This document shows, in pieces, positions 53,090-64,000 of a stretch of DNA of 64,000 bases. How positions within the stretch are numbered: position 1 is the first letter of the stretch; every line of letters begins with the position of its first letter. Under the pieces are notes generated by a model. That model was not told the DNA's origin. It saw only the letters and a list, made by a program, of their open reading frames with translations, and searched no databases. The DNA is from Symbiodinium natans (taxonomy: Eukaryota; Sar; Dinophyceae; Suessiales; Symbiodiniaceae), in assembly GCA_905221605.1 (NCBI GenBank), contig CAJNDS010002166.1, forward strand, positions 272,501 through 336,500. Reading direction: 5' to 3'. The position numbers and the translations under genes are program-made.

Positions 53090-56000
53090 TTTTTTTCTTT
53101 GCCCCCCCCTGCCGCTCCTTTTTCCGACGTCCCAGGTGAAGCGGTCCCAGCGCACACACAGTGGTCTAGGGCATACGTCTTAGGGGCGGGATTGGGAGGA
53201 GTCAGCGAGGATGTCGCTGAGCAACGGGGCCTCGGCGCTTTTGCAGACTGCTGGAACTCACGTGAAGTCGTTGGGGTCCAGGGAGCGCGCCAGGGTTTGA
53301 GCGAAGGCTGGGTACTCACAATGGCCGGCAGCGCGTCGGCCCAAAATGCCCGGTAAGCCGCAACTGCATGGCGCTCAGCGTTAAAACAGCTTCATTCATT
53401 GTGACCAGCAGCGTATGCTCGTGTGCTCACAGGAAGCAAGGTGCGAAGCGCGCACTGCGCGCGGGGGGCGGCACAGTACTTTGTTCTTGGATGGCAACAG
53501 CCATGCAACCTGCGTGTCGGCCAGGAGCGGAAGGTGGTCGACCGTTAGGGGGCGGGGCGCACGCGAAACCTTCCCCCCGCATGCGAGGCGTCTGCGCTTG
53601 GCCTCAGCCTCAGCCACCGGTTCGCCGGGCCGCGGCCGACGCGTCCGTGACATTCCTGGGCGAAAAGCCAAAACCAATCGCCCACACTGGAACGCCGCGA
53701 CCCGCTCCGATAACTCGGTGCGCCCGTGTGACCAGATGTTGCCCAGCCAACCCCATGCAGTCGCATGCAATCGCCAACAGACGCTCCCGTGCGGGTGTAA
53801 ATGTCTGAATGCACGAGTGCGCAAATGTGTGAGTATGCGACTGTGCGAGTGTGTGAATGTGCGCGTGCAAGTGTGCGTGTGCCAATGTGAGTGTGCCAGT
53901 AGCGAAACATGACGCTACTAAATCTTGCAACGAAAATGTACAACAAAGCAACCATGCAAACACCTAAATCCCTCACGCACAGACTTCTGCATTCGGCCAA
54001 AGCATGCAACATCTTGCAACGCAGGGCGCGTGGGCATGTGTGAATGGGGCGGTGCCTATTTCCTCTCGTCGTGCGGGGCGACGACGACTACGTCCGTAGC
54101 GGACTAACAGCCGGTGGGTGAATGTTGCACGCTGAACCGACCAGCTGGTGCACCCCACCAGCTGCAAAAGTGTGCAATGTTGTTGCCGTTGAGATAAATG
54201 TCTGTGCGGCCAAGGGCATAAAAAACAACACAAAGTCGTGCTATGTTTGTGTCTGGTGTGTAGCGCACACATACCTGGATTTGCGCAAGCAGTTCTATGT
54301 GAGGGAGGGTGCCAAAAAAATTGTGCCCTCTGTGCTTTGCCAGCTCTTGGGCCAGCAGATTCCTTCCCTCCTTTGCTTCCAGTGCCGCCCGTTGAGCTTG
54401 GTGGAAGGAGGCTTTGCATCACTTGCTGGGTGCGCATTTTACATTCCCTGTGGTTGCTCCGCACGTGGCGTGCAGTGGCAAGCTCGAGTCAGCTCGAGCA
54501 GTGAGGCAGTTCTTGCATACTGCGATGGTGTACAAGTACGCCTTGATGGGCATCGGCCGTGTGCAAGGATTCGAGGTGATTCAATTGCCCGAACACATGT
54601 CAATGTGTATCATGCACGTACATTGATGTTCATATACACCTACACACGCTGAACGCAGGCGGCCCGCAACGTCCGTATCGATTGCATGCTAATTTGCAAG
54701 AACACCGATGTTTCGGTCAGTGATGCACGGTGCGGTCCACCCATCCACCATCATCCTGTCAACAGTGGCCCACCACCTGCTGTGGAACAACGTCAGCAAG
54801 GGCTGTAGGCATGTCACCATGATACGTGCGGTCATGTGTATTCATCACGGTACAAATGCTTGCTTCTGCGCAGAGACATGCCGGAGCGCAGCACAACATG
54901 TGGGCGTAACGCATTGCGTTGCATGAAGCAGCATGCCTTTGCGCGAGGCGCCAAACAGCAAATGAGGCAAGGCGCAGCAGCTCACGAGCCAAAAGGGGAA
55001 TCGTGGCTTGCGCATGCGTTTGTTGGACTGAAGAAACATACGTAGGTTTATGCTCCGATTGGCTGCCTAATGGCATGCAGGGTTTGCATGCCTATGTTCG
55101 TTCATGCTCGGTTGTTGCACCCGGCTTCAACACCGCTCAAGCCATGTGATTTCGCCTGCCGTCGGCCCATCCGCATCAACTTATGCCCGGCGAGGAATTT
55201 GGAATCATCGACGCGTCACTTCATTTTTCGACTGTCTAATATGTGTAGTCGTGGCTACAAACCAAAAGCCCCACTGCACCGCGCTGGTAGTACGTGGGCA
55301 CATTTGGCTGTTTGTCATACTTTCCGAAATCATTTGATTGTGGCGCGTTCGCAAAAATGATGTTTGCACCACAATAAGCACTCACGCAATCTCACGCATG
55401 CGCATGCGCGGCTTCATGTAGATGCCGCCCCAGAGTCCGGCAAGCAGGTGTCGTCCCAACCCTGGGCCGCGTGGTGTCCCCGACGTCGCCCGCATCTGAA
55501 ATCTAGCAGCAACTTTGCTGCCAATTAGCACAACGCTGCGCACGCGGGCACAATTGTCGGAGTCTAGATGTGGCAGACTCAGGACACCGTCATGCAGGCG
55601 GGCAGGCCTGGGAAAAATCAGTTCAAGGACCATGTCAACCGGAAATCCCCGTCGCACGGACTGCGTGCTGGCGCAGGGATGGCGTCGAGGAAACCCTGTG
55701 CTCGCGCAAGCCGCTGATTGTTTGGATTCGCCTCAGATTTCGCACACGTCCGCGGAGACCATGTTCTATTTGCCTGCACGTGCAACAATTCGCGCTGAGG
55801 GCCCAGAGCGCTGTTGCAGCGACTTGGGCATGGCGCCTATAGCGCCATCACACGGGTCCATACAGTACGGGTTTGAAAGTGCTGCGATGCTCAAGAGCTA
55901 CCGGACAGGATTTCACTCCGTGCCGGTCGCGAACGGACGTTGGCTGCGCCGGTAAGGCCACATCTCGCGCGCGGGGGTGTGTAAGGGGATCATCCATCGC

Positions 56001-57350
56001 AAGCGTTGATGTCATTACCCTGTAAAGGGTTCAACGGTGTTGCAACCATGAGTTCAAGGGCAAAAATCAAAGGACACGCAAAAGAGCGTTCCAATCAGCA
56101 AACCCGCAAAGCACGGAGGTGGGCAACATAACCAACGTGCATCCAGCCGAGAAGCATGGATGCGTGAGGAAAAGTATGGAAAAGTCACAATCAGGATGAC
56201 ATTGAACGAAGGTGGCCAGCGCTGACAGCTGGATCAGTTGGGATGATTCAGCCCGGTGCATGCGCCAACCAACCCCGTCCATGGCTGCGCGCTCACAAGG
56301 GTGCTCAAGGCTCGAGAAAACTTAAACCCAGCGTGCCATGGCGAAAAAAAGAGAGACCACGGTGCACGCCACGGGCACGCCAATGAATCCCAACCCCTAG
56401 AACGGAGGGCACATCGGAACAATACTTCACGAAGCGGCTCTGAAACGTTACGTGTTCGTTGCGTGTTCCACCTTCTTCTCGCACCGAGTACAAACGTGCC
56501 TACACGTCGTAAATGCCGGTGTCGAACCGGATTGGCGATCGGCTCGATGCGGGCGAGGTGGCAGGCAAAATGGAACGGGGCGAAGGGCAAGAGGGGACAG
56601 GGTGGGAGGTGGATGCGGCGCAATGAGCTGCCGGCCGTTGCCCAGGCCCGGCGCCCGCGATGCGTTTGCTGCCGCCAACGGGGCCGCATGTGTTGTAATT
56701 TCTGTGTCGGTCCTCTGCCCGCCGCAACGCCGCGAATGGAAGGACCCGGCGATGACCTCCACTATGCAGTCAAAGATACGATGCGTGGTACGAACCCGAA
56801 GAATTCACATTTTTGATGAACCGGCTGGGCTCCAAGGACGACCCATCCTCATTGCGGGTCATCGGCGCATTCGGCACAATTCGGCACACTTCGAATGGCC
56901 CAACGGGAATACGCAGGCTGCGCAGGTAGACACACGGCTTTGCGTTGTTGTTGCAATCGGCTCGGCGGAGATCCGCGTCGCGAGTTCGAGGCCGGCGGCG
57001 TGCCAGTTGCAAAGCGCATCGAGGCAGACGGACGGCGGCATCGGCCGGGGTATGCTTGTACCGTGCGGCCTCCCCAGCGGCGACGCTGGATTCTAGTGCG
57101 CCCGCGGCGAGGCACGACATGGCAAACAGCGACACTTAACGCACATGTCCATTGCGACCTGCGTCGTGGGCGCGCCGGGACGCGAACAGGATGTCGGCCC
57201 GGCTCGGTGGCCGGGCGGGGATGGGACGCAGCGTGCTTCACAGCGGATACGCCAGCATTCCCTAGAGACGCAATGCAGAAGCACGTAAGGCAGCAGGGCC
57301 GCAGGCAACTCTCCCACACCAGGCCTCGCAAAGTTTGCCCTTCCCGCAGA
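53090..57350. other. Island without telomere-like repeats; no gene recognised
   Basis: This stretch has many unrelated ORFs on both strands but none with a recognisable motif. It is rich in TGCATG/GTGTG/GCATGC-type words (about 53800-54900) and GC-rich around 56.5-57.3 kb. A plus-strand frame at 54122-54652 is the longest of ordinary composition but carries no motif I know. No CCCTAAA tract occurs, unlike in the rest of the window. I suspect nested, decayed mobile DNA. Confidence 0.4.
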
Positions 57351-57379
57351 GCCACATCCTGCAAGCGCAGCTTCAAGGT

Positions 57380-60300
57380 TTGGGTCGTGGGGTATAGGGT
57401 TTACAGGTTGTTTATCAGGGAACCCAAAACCCTCCAGACCCGAACAACCCGAAAACCCTTTCATTCCTAAAAATAGCGGTATACAAAACCCTTTCTCCAC
57501 CGTATTAAAACCCAAGAAACTTGGTACACCAAGTAAGCCTTTCCACACCCTCTGCAGAACCCAAGCGTCAGAGCGCGAAGACAGATGAGCCCAGTGATGT
57601 GAGTTCTTCAGGCCCACCCCCTGATCCCGAACTCAGCTCTTAAAGTCTGAAGATTGTTGCTTTCTCTGCTGTTAGGGTTGAGGCTCAAGGCTTTCAGACT
57701 TCACAGGCCACGTCAAGTAGAATGGCACTTTTTGGGGGGGGAGATCCTCTGGGGCAATGCCCTAAACCCACCCTATAAACCCTAAATCCCTGGTCGTTAT
57801 AACGTGCCTTCCGAAGCGAAGCCTGGGTTTGGGGTCCTCACCCCCAGGCCTGCGCGCGCCTGGCTGCGTAGATGCGGTCCTAGTCAGCGCAGACAGCGGG
57901 AGGATCATGGGAGCTCGGCGTAGGGTGGGAAGGCGCCCCAACGTAAGACAAGGAAGAAGGCCCATTCAACCCCTAACTAAGGAGAACACAAACTCTATCC
58001 TAAACCTCAAGCCCAAAACCCGAAACCTGAGACCTGAGACCCTAGGCCGTACTATGTCAACCGCACGAGTACTTAGCCCAAACCTCCGAAAACTAGCAGC
58101 TGCCGCTGGCTGGGCGCACCGAGCACGGAAAAAGCAGCACGCAGGCGGCCACCGGCCGTGGCACTAGGTCGAGCAACTCTTTGTCAAGACCTGGCTCAAG
58201 GTTCAGGCTTCAGGTGGTTTGAATTCAGCGTTGCAGCTGAGTTTGCCGAGAGGGAAGGCGGGGGGAGGCTTGGGGAAACTCTGCCTGCCGCTTGAGCTTT
58301 GCAACCAGGAGTCTTCCATGTCCGTCTGGGCAGGAAATGCAGGAAAACGATCCTGCCTAGTATATCGCAGAATTGCCATCGTGAAGGCAATCCGATCCTG
58401 ACAGTGCTTGGGTTCGGAGATGTCTGCCATGCCCGTGTGAAATGTCGCGCGCGCGGGCGCCTGCGCGAGAAGTCGGTAAAAACGTCCGGGTTGGACTCCA
58501 GGGACAACCAGGGACCTGCACAGTCTGCAAAACGATCCCGAGACACTCAGCCAAAAGCGTGGCTGACAGCGTTTATAGGGTTACAACCACGAACTCGCTG
58601 CACATGCACCATGCGGCGCCTGAACCGCTGTTGCCCTGCTTCCTGGCCAGGGAATGCATCTGGCCACAGTTGGGCAGGCGCTGTCCCTCAACAAAAAAGA
58701 TGCAAAACAGGCCTCAGCTGGTCGTTGAGCAACGCCAGATCATCGGCGTCCCGCGAGGAAGTCATGTGTGGGGGATGGGCTACTAATGCCGTTAGTGCAG
58801 TCAACTAGGTGTTGCTCGCGAAACATGCATCGCAACATCCACTTCAGACGTGGCAATCACACAGAGGCGTAGTTTGATGCTTCGATGGAGATGCTCAATG
58901 CACCGACCGGACAAAGAACACAAACGCAAACAAGATGCCCTGCTCGCCCCATTGCAAGGATGGCATTCCAGCAGGGGAAAGACTAAACCCTAAACCCGGC
59001 AATCCTAAACCCCTTCCTGCCCATGAAAGCCGATCAACCCTCAAAGGCCTATAAACACAGGCCCATTGAGCCTGCCTCAACCTCACGAGGGGATCTACCC
59101 AAATGACCAACGTGTCTTGAACATCTGGGGGTTCAGGGTTTGTAGGTTTGGGGGTTGGGGACCGGCAGTAGACCACGAGAGCCTAGTCGTTCCCCCCGTG
59201 GAAACGCGGCAGCTGAAGTAGAGTGCCCTACAGCCGCTGCAGAAGGACGCCGCATCCTCGCTGTTGCCTCAAGCAGTGCATGAAGGGGTGTGCCGTTGAA
59301 GCCTTACTTGGGGCCTCATGCGTAGTTCTAAGTAACGCTGCACGCACCTTTCAACTAACGATAACCATTTGGGGCCGGGCTACTCATGACTTCTATCCCT
59401 ATTTTCAGAACTACCCGTGAACCTCCAAGTAGAGTTTGGAGGTCCCTCCCTTTGGAAAACTCGGGTGAGCTAGACTGTGGGGGGGGGGGGTAGCCAACCT
59501 CTGGAAGGCCCCTGCTTTCATGTCTCACTCCCGATCGACAGAAGAATCGCATCGCACGATGCATCGCGAGACGAGCAGAAAAGCAGAGGCCCACTTCACT
59601 CCAAGTGCCGCCGAGTCGCCACGTTCGGGCCGGCCGTCATCCTGAAACCATGAAAGGAGAGGGTCCCCAACTTCCAGCATGGATGCACAGTAGCGAGCAA
59701 GGCAGCATTGGTAAGGCTCGGGCAAGCAGTGGTGCGTCCATGACAGCACCCGGCCCTACCACTACGGCATCATGCTGCAGCCACATGCCATCAGAAGAGA
59801 TAGGCCATCCTTGACAGAGAGCTCCGTCCGCCCATGTGTTCACACCCTAAACTCTAAACCCCTAAACCCCCAAACCCCTAAACCCCTAAACCCTAAACCT
59901 TCAGCAGTCCTTCTTGCAACCTCTACCCCCTGGGCAACACCCATTTTCAATCCAACTCTTGCAAGCCACTCCTAAACCCTAAGCTCTGAGCCATAAACCA
60001 TCTCGACTCTACACGCCGGATATGTCTAGATCCTTAGAGACCCCTCGAAAACTCTGCACCCTAAACGAGAGGCTCACCCCCCCCCCCCCCCCCCCCCCGG
60101 CTCCCTCCCTCCCCCCTCCCAGATACCCCTATATGGGTTCTTTGCATAGTGTTGCGCATGGAAGCTCATCTCCCTTTCATACTACAGGCCACTCTGTTGG
60201 GGAGTCTAAGGCACCTGCAGAAGAAGTGCCCACATGATAATATGACGATTGCAATTACCAGCCAAGAAGAGGTGCAACGTCCCAGCCCGGCTCATCATTT

Positions 60301-60750
60301 TCGAGGAAGACCCCGACCAAAAACGCTCCGACGTGTCTCCAGGCAGTTGCAGCATATCTGTACACCGCACCGTGGGTTCAGGACTTGGACTTGGGGTGGG
60401 TTCATGGCTGCAGGGTTTTCTCCGGGCCACGGCCCAAACCACCGAGCTGAGAGTGCGCTGATGCTGCAAGTGCCTTCAATCAAAACTGCCCGCAAGCGCG
60501 CGGGCAAAGCTCCGAGAACGTCCCACTCTTGCTGATGGGTTTGAGCTGGTTTGGCTGCTTCGCGACGTGTACCAGGCAGCGGAGCAACTGCAACTAGGAC
60601 TCCGGACCCAGAAATCGCGTCTGGGGATGCTAGGTTTCGGGTTTAAGGCTTTTTGGATAAACCTACACCAGTAGCCCAGCGCGGGTACACGAAAAGCAGC
60701 TCCGAACGTCGCGCTCTTCATGGCGGACCGACTCTCAAATGAATGCACGG
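57380..60750 (-). other. Probable minus-strand exon region
   Basis: Telomere-like words return here together with short minus-strand open segments. Candidates are near 57836-57880 (DRIYAARRAQAWG, between CTAG and GTGAGG), 58090-58150, 58220-58320, 58895-58980 (GILFAFVFFVRSV, hydrophobic), 59040-59110 (TLVIWVDPLVRLRQAQWA), 59560-59650 (WFQDDGRPERGDSAALGVKW) and 59690-59810 (MWLQHDAVVVGPGAVMDAP). None is recognised, and splice edges are unclear for most. A plus-strand frame at 60249-60461 (ARLIIFEEDPDQKRSD) is an alternative for that stretch. Confidence 0.3.
60072..60098. repeat. C homopolymer
   Basis: A run of about 20 C residues interrupted only near its end. Similar G or C runs occur near 14169, 24069, 35690, 38300, 38676, 47558, 59478 and 62984. 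Confidence 0.9.
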
Positions 60751-60814
60751 CAAATTGGTGAGCTGGAGCAAGGACATCTCACACGGTGTAGCTTTGGATC
60801 GCTTTTGGTCCCTA

Positions 60815-60915
60815 AACGCTAGACCCTGACCCTAAACCCTGGACCCTAAACCCTAGCCCAGCCCTAAAACCTAAACCCTAAATCCCAAACCCTAAGCCCT
60901 AAACCCTAAACTCCT
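60815..60915 (-). repeat. CCCTAAA tract, imperfect
   Basis: CCCTAAA units mixed with CCCTGGA, CCCTAGC and CCCTAAG variants. Confidence 0.85.
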
Positions 60916-61044
60916 CAGTGCCTCAACCCCTGAACTCAATGCAGGTTCTGGGGTTCAGCTTCGAGTGCTCTAGAACCGGGGTGTGGAGTTCGCGGAGCAC
61001 GTACGAGTGGGTGCAGGGTGTTGAAGCAAGGACTTAGGGTTTGG

Positions 61045-61082
61045 GGTTTAAGGTTTAGGGTTTAGGGTTTCGGGTTTAGGGT

Positions 61083-61156
<74 letters not shown>

Positions 61157-61172
61157 GGTTTAGGGTTTAGCG
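61045..61172 (+). repeat. TTTAGGG array with homogeneous TTGAGGG block
   Basis: TTTAGGG units flank about eleven consecutive, nearly identical TTGAGGG units (about 61079-61158). The variant has spread locally as a block. Confidence 0.95.
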
Positions 61173-61424
61173 TTTTCAGTGCCCGAAAGAATGGGCTTGG
61201 ACCTGTCTTGAGGGCTATTGACTGTTGGGGTTTTGGGGCAGAGGGGTGATAGCCATGAAACACCCTGAGACCCAGGCTTAGCTGCTCCAGCACACGGGCT
61301 GAAGCTCTGGAATTAAAGAGTCCAGGATTAGGCTCTCTAGGAGATAAGTCTTCCGTGCGGTTCGACGCCCGACGCTTCTCTATAGAATGTCAACTCCTAG
61401 GTCTTAGGTTTCAACAGAAGTTGC

Positions 61425-61600
61425 CATGGCTGTGCGGTAGGCTGCACTGCTGAATCTTGGCGAGACCTGCACATGAAGAGCCTGTAAGGCAGGGAAATCC
61501 AGTCGCATCAGGACATGCGCGGTCCATGTGGCGCAACACGGCCATCGGCGACATGCTACATCTGTGCATGGCGTGCAGTGAATTAGGTGCCCCGGGTGTC
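61425..61600 (-). CDS. Possible exon, uncharacterised
   Basis: The minus frame follows TTCATGTGCAG near 61473 and reads VSPRFSSAAYRTAMATSVE; upstream in the same open frame is LMRLDFPALQALHVQ. Composition is protein-like, but no family is recognised and the exon edges are unclear. Confidence 0.3.
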
Positions 61601-61844
61601 GTGTCCGACTCCCCGGCATTGGGCGGCGCGTGGAACTCAAATATATACCTGCGGATCTGACATGACTAAACTCTAAAACACAGCATGCAGCATTCACTAG
61701 CAGCTCTGGCACGCACCACATGCAGATCGTCAGAAGCGTGGGAATTCATCCAGCAGCCTCTGCTTGCCTCAGCACCTCCCTCCTCAATCTGCATGGTCCC
61801 ACTTGGCTGTCGCCAGACGGCCTCACTCAAGGCCCTTGAATTCC

Positions 61845-61896
61845 CAACCCTAAATCCTAAACCCTAAACCCTAGACCCTAAACCCTAAACCCTAAT
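61845..61896 (-). repeat. CCCTAAA array
   Basis: A short CCCTAAA run with one CCCTAGA. It lies about 120 bp from an oppositely oriented TTTAGGG array. Confidence 0.9.
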
Positions 61897-62014
61897 CCAT
61901 ACCACCTACGAACCATGAACTCCCTGGCGACAGGCCCGAAACCTGCGTGTCATAGCTGCCTTGTCGCAAGCTTTGACAATTCAAGCAAAATAAAAGGCCG
62001 ACTCCAGCCATCTC

Positions 62015-62167
62015 TAGGGTTTAGGGTTTAGGGTTTAGGGTTTAGGGTTTAGGGTTTAGGGTTTAGGGTTTAGGGTTTAGGGTTTAGGGTTTAGGGTTTA
62101 GGGTTTAAAGTTTAGGGTTTAGTGTTTAGGGTTTAGGGTTTAGGGTTTAGTGTTTAGGGTTTAGGGT
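62015..62167 (+). repeat. Long TTTAGGG array
   Basis: About 21 units, the first 12 perfect, then with TTTAAAG and TTTAGTG variants. It is the longest perfect TTTAGGG run in the window. Confidence 0.95.
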
Positions 62168-62844
62168 ATCTTACAACTGTTTTAACTTGTTTAAGGTTTA
62201 GGCAGATGGGTGTTTCATGGCCAATGGCGAGGGCCTCGGGCGTAGCCAGCTTAAGCTTTGGGGCTTAGGGTTTTCGGGCCTTAGGGCCGGTTTAGGGCTT
62301 GAGGGCTTAAGGGGGCTTACGAGCTTTATCGTACCATGCAGCCAAGAATTCAAAGCTCAAAACTACATCCCACACCCCCGGCTAGATCGGCTGTCCTAGA
62401 GGCCACGCGCCTTTCCTTCAGCGCCTCTCTCAGGAGTGATTGATTGAGTCCAGGTCCAGGAAGCCGTTGCCCTGCGCACGGTTTGGAGGGTCGAGGGCCC
62501 TAAGGTTTGTGGATCCCAAACCTCCCAAAGGAAACCCTAAACTTGGGTCCATATACGAAGAGTCCTTCATGGGATTCTACAACCCCAGGAATACCCTGCA
62601 ACCATCCCCGAAATGGGCACTCAACCAGGTTTCTGAAACTAAAGCAAGAAGGGAAAGAGCAGCTGCCCAGTAGGCCTCGAACCCCGAAACCCTCAGTCCT
62701 AAACCCTAAACCCCGAAACCCTAAACCCTAAACTCTCGAGTGCCTAAACCCCTAAACCGTCACTTGGAGTTTGGGCTCCGCCTCAAGGGGTGTGTGCAGC
62801 TGTGTCAAGATTAGAGAATGGAACCCAGGCGCGGGCCCAGAGCA

Positions 62845-62998
62845 ACCCTAAACCCTAAACCCGAAACCCTAAACCCAAAACCCCAAAACCCCAAAACCCT
62901 AAACCCTAAACCCTAAACCCCAAAACCCTAAACCCTAAACCCTCAACCCGAAACCCTAAACCCTAAACCCTAAACCCTAAACCCCCCCCCCCCCCCCA
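62845..62998 (-). repeat. CCCTAAA/CCCCAAAA array ending in a C run
   Basis: CCCTAAA units alternate with CCCCAAAA and CCCGAAA variants and end in a homopolymer C run followed by an A run at 63001-63012. Confidence 0.95.
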
Positions 62999-63099
62999 CC
63001 CAAAAAAAAAAAGACCTGAGCGCGTCTCGCGCCTCGCGGGCGGCTTCGGAGGCCACTGCGAGGACTCCGCGGAGTGCGGCGGTGCCTCGGGTGGGAGGG

Positions 63100-63299
63100 G
63101 GTTTAGGGTTTCAGGGTTTCAGGGTTTCAGGGTTTCAGGGCTTCAGGGTTTCAGGGCTTCAGGGTTTCAGGGTTTCAGTGTTTCAGGGTTTCAGGGTTTC
63201 AGGGTTTCAGGGTTTCAGGGTTTCAGGGTTTCAGGGTTTCAGGGTTTCAGGGTTTCAGGGTTTCAGGGTTTCAGGGTTTCAGGGTTTCAGGGTTTCAGG
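63100..63299 (+). repeat. (TTTCAGGG)n array
   Basis: About 24 octamers of GTTTCAGG, very homogeneous, with two GCTTCAGG and one GTGTTTCA variant near the left end. It differs from the TTTAGGG unit by an inserted C. Confidence 0.95.
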
Positions 63300-63444
63300 C
63301 TCTTTAGGTTTAGACAAGTGTTTAGGGTTTAGGGCTTAAGGAATACAGAACCCAAAATAATCCTGAATACCCCAATGAGCCTAAGTAAGTACCACATAAC
63401 CGTGAATAACCCTTTAAAACCCTTAAGAACCCTAAACCCTAAAC

Positions 63445-63540
63445 CCTACGCCAAGCTGCTGGAGCGAACGGCCACGTCCCAAACGCGTCGGCACCTTGGC
63501 GGGTGCTGTGGGGCGACTCCGGTTCTCTATTCGTGGGGTT
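63445..63540 (+). CDS. Possible exon, uncharacterised
   Basis: A GC-rich unique stretch between telomere-like tracts reads AKLLERTATSQTRRHLGGCC on the plus strand. The minus strand is also partly open. Strand and edges are uncertain. Confidence 0.2.
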
Positions 63541-63583
63541 TAGGGGGGTCTAGGGTTTAGGGTGTAGAGTGTAGGGTGTAGGG

Positions 63584-63673
63584 TTTGGGGTTTGGGGTTT
63601 GGGGTTTGGGGTTTGGGGTTTGGGGTTTGGGGTTTGGGGTTTGGGGTTTGGGGTTTGGGGTTTGGGGTTTGGG
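63584..63673 (+). repeat. (TTTGGGG)n array
   Basis: About 13 perfect TTTGGGG heptamers follow degenerate TGTAGGG units. This is a fourth telomere-like variant homogenised within 3 kb. Confidence 0.95.
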
Positions 63674-64000
63674 GCTGGGGCATTTTGGGCTCAGGGTTTA
63701 GGGGTTTTCGGGTTGAGGGCCTGGTGCTTGGGGTTTAGGGGTTGGGGTTTAGGGGTTGGGGGTTTAAAGAAGTGTTTAAGATGTGGTAGTTCAGGGTTTA
63801 GGGTTTTGGGGTTCAGGAGCTCAGGGTTTCGGGCTTCCAGTCTATGTGATATATAAAGCCTACAATACCCTCACGGGCGTTGGAGCCCACATGCTGGGCT
63901 CTAACATTAGTGGGGCTTAGGGTTTAAGTTTTCAGGTCCAGGGTTTCACCATGAACCCCGCAGAAAAACATCCAGAGACTCAAAGATCCTGTTCCTAGCT

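Noticed and set aside
52084-53139. A single 351-codon plus-strand gene
   Set aside because: Only its last third resembles the retroelement protein. The rest is out of frame with other fragments, so it is an accidental open frame across remnants.
54122-54652. Plus-strand ORF of 176 codons
   Set aside because: No motif, no splice-like edges and no second copy; kept only as a remark under the island feature.
63100-63673. CRISPR-like arrays in the regular repeats
   Set aside because: Units are directly adjacent 7-8-mers without spacers, and the window is eukaryotic.

Overview
This window looks like nuclear DNA of a dinoflagellate, most likely a Symbiodiniaceae-type alga. Four things point there. 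(1) Short runs of the plant/alveolate telomere heptamer TTTAGGG (and variants) are scattered through almost the whole window. (2) Coding sequence occurs as many small exons (about 45-140 nt), nearly all on the minus strand, in long introns; several apparent splice donors are GC or GA, a known dinoflagellate trait. (3) Broken pieces of a reverse transcriptase resembling a family I know from dinoflagellate genomes lie at 51.9-53.1 kb. (4) There is no sign of bacterial gene organisation. The organism is an inference; no search could be run.

Layout. 0-2.5 kb is dense in telomere-like repeats. 4.4-16.0 kb and 26.0-37.8 kb are two diverged, colinear copies of one uncharacterised minus-strand multi-exon gene (gene X, copies A and B). 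At least 20 exon pairs keep the same order at an offset of about 21.6-22.3 kb. Between them, 16.8-24.8 kb holds minus-strand exons of at least one other gene (Y), including two exons with membrane segments; nearly every intron there carries its own telomere-like tract. 39-49 kb holds a further run of minus-strand exons (gene Z), several with exon edges that can be placed to the base. 49.6-51.3 kb is microsatellite-rich. 51.9-57.3 kb is an island with no telomere-like repeats, containing scrambled retrotransposon pieces. 57.4-60.8 kb again shows probable minus-strand exons, and 60.8-63.7 kb is a second dense cluster of telomere-like repeats, where different sub-arrays are made of different variants.

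The most notable content is a family of five intact intronless ORFs of about 386-426 codons (9.2, 12.5, 31.6, 34.1 and 41.8 kb), all on the minus strand. Each encodes two successive copies of a NUMOD4-like / HNH nuclease / helix-turn-helix (NUMOD1-like) module, with an acid-poor, often Arg-rich N-terminus and a C-terminal tail that looks like the start of a third module. They sit in what appear to be introns of genes X and Z, in the host's orientation, and two of them occupy matching positions in both copies of gene X. They therefore entered before the duplication and have stayed open since. Also present are at least three copies of one terminal-inverted-repeat element family (one swollen by an internal CCCCAAAA array), and two other inverted-repeat elements.

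Exon calls rest on open frames, protein-like composition, A/B conservation and splice-like edges. No RNA evidence was available, gene boundaries are not resolved, and I could not assign a function to genes X, Y or Z.
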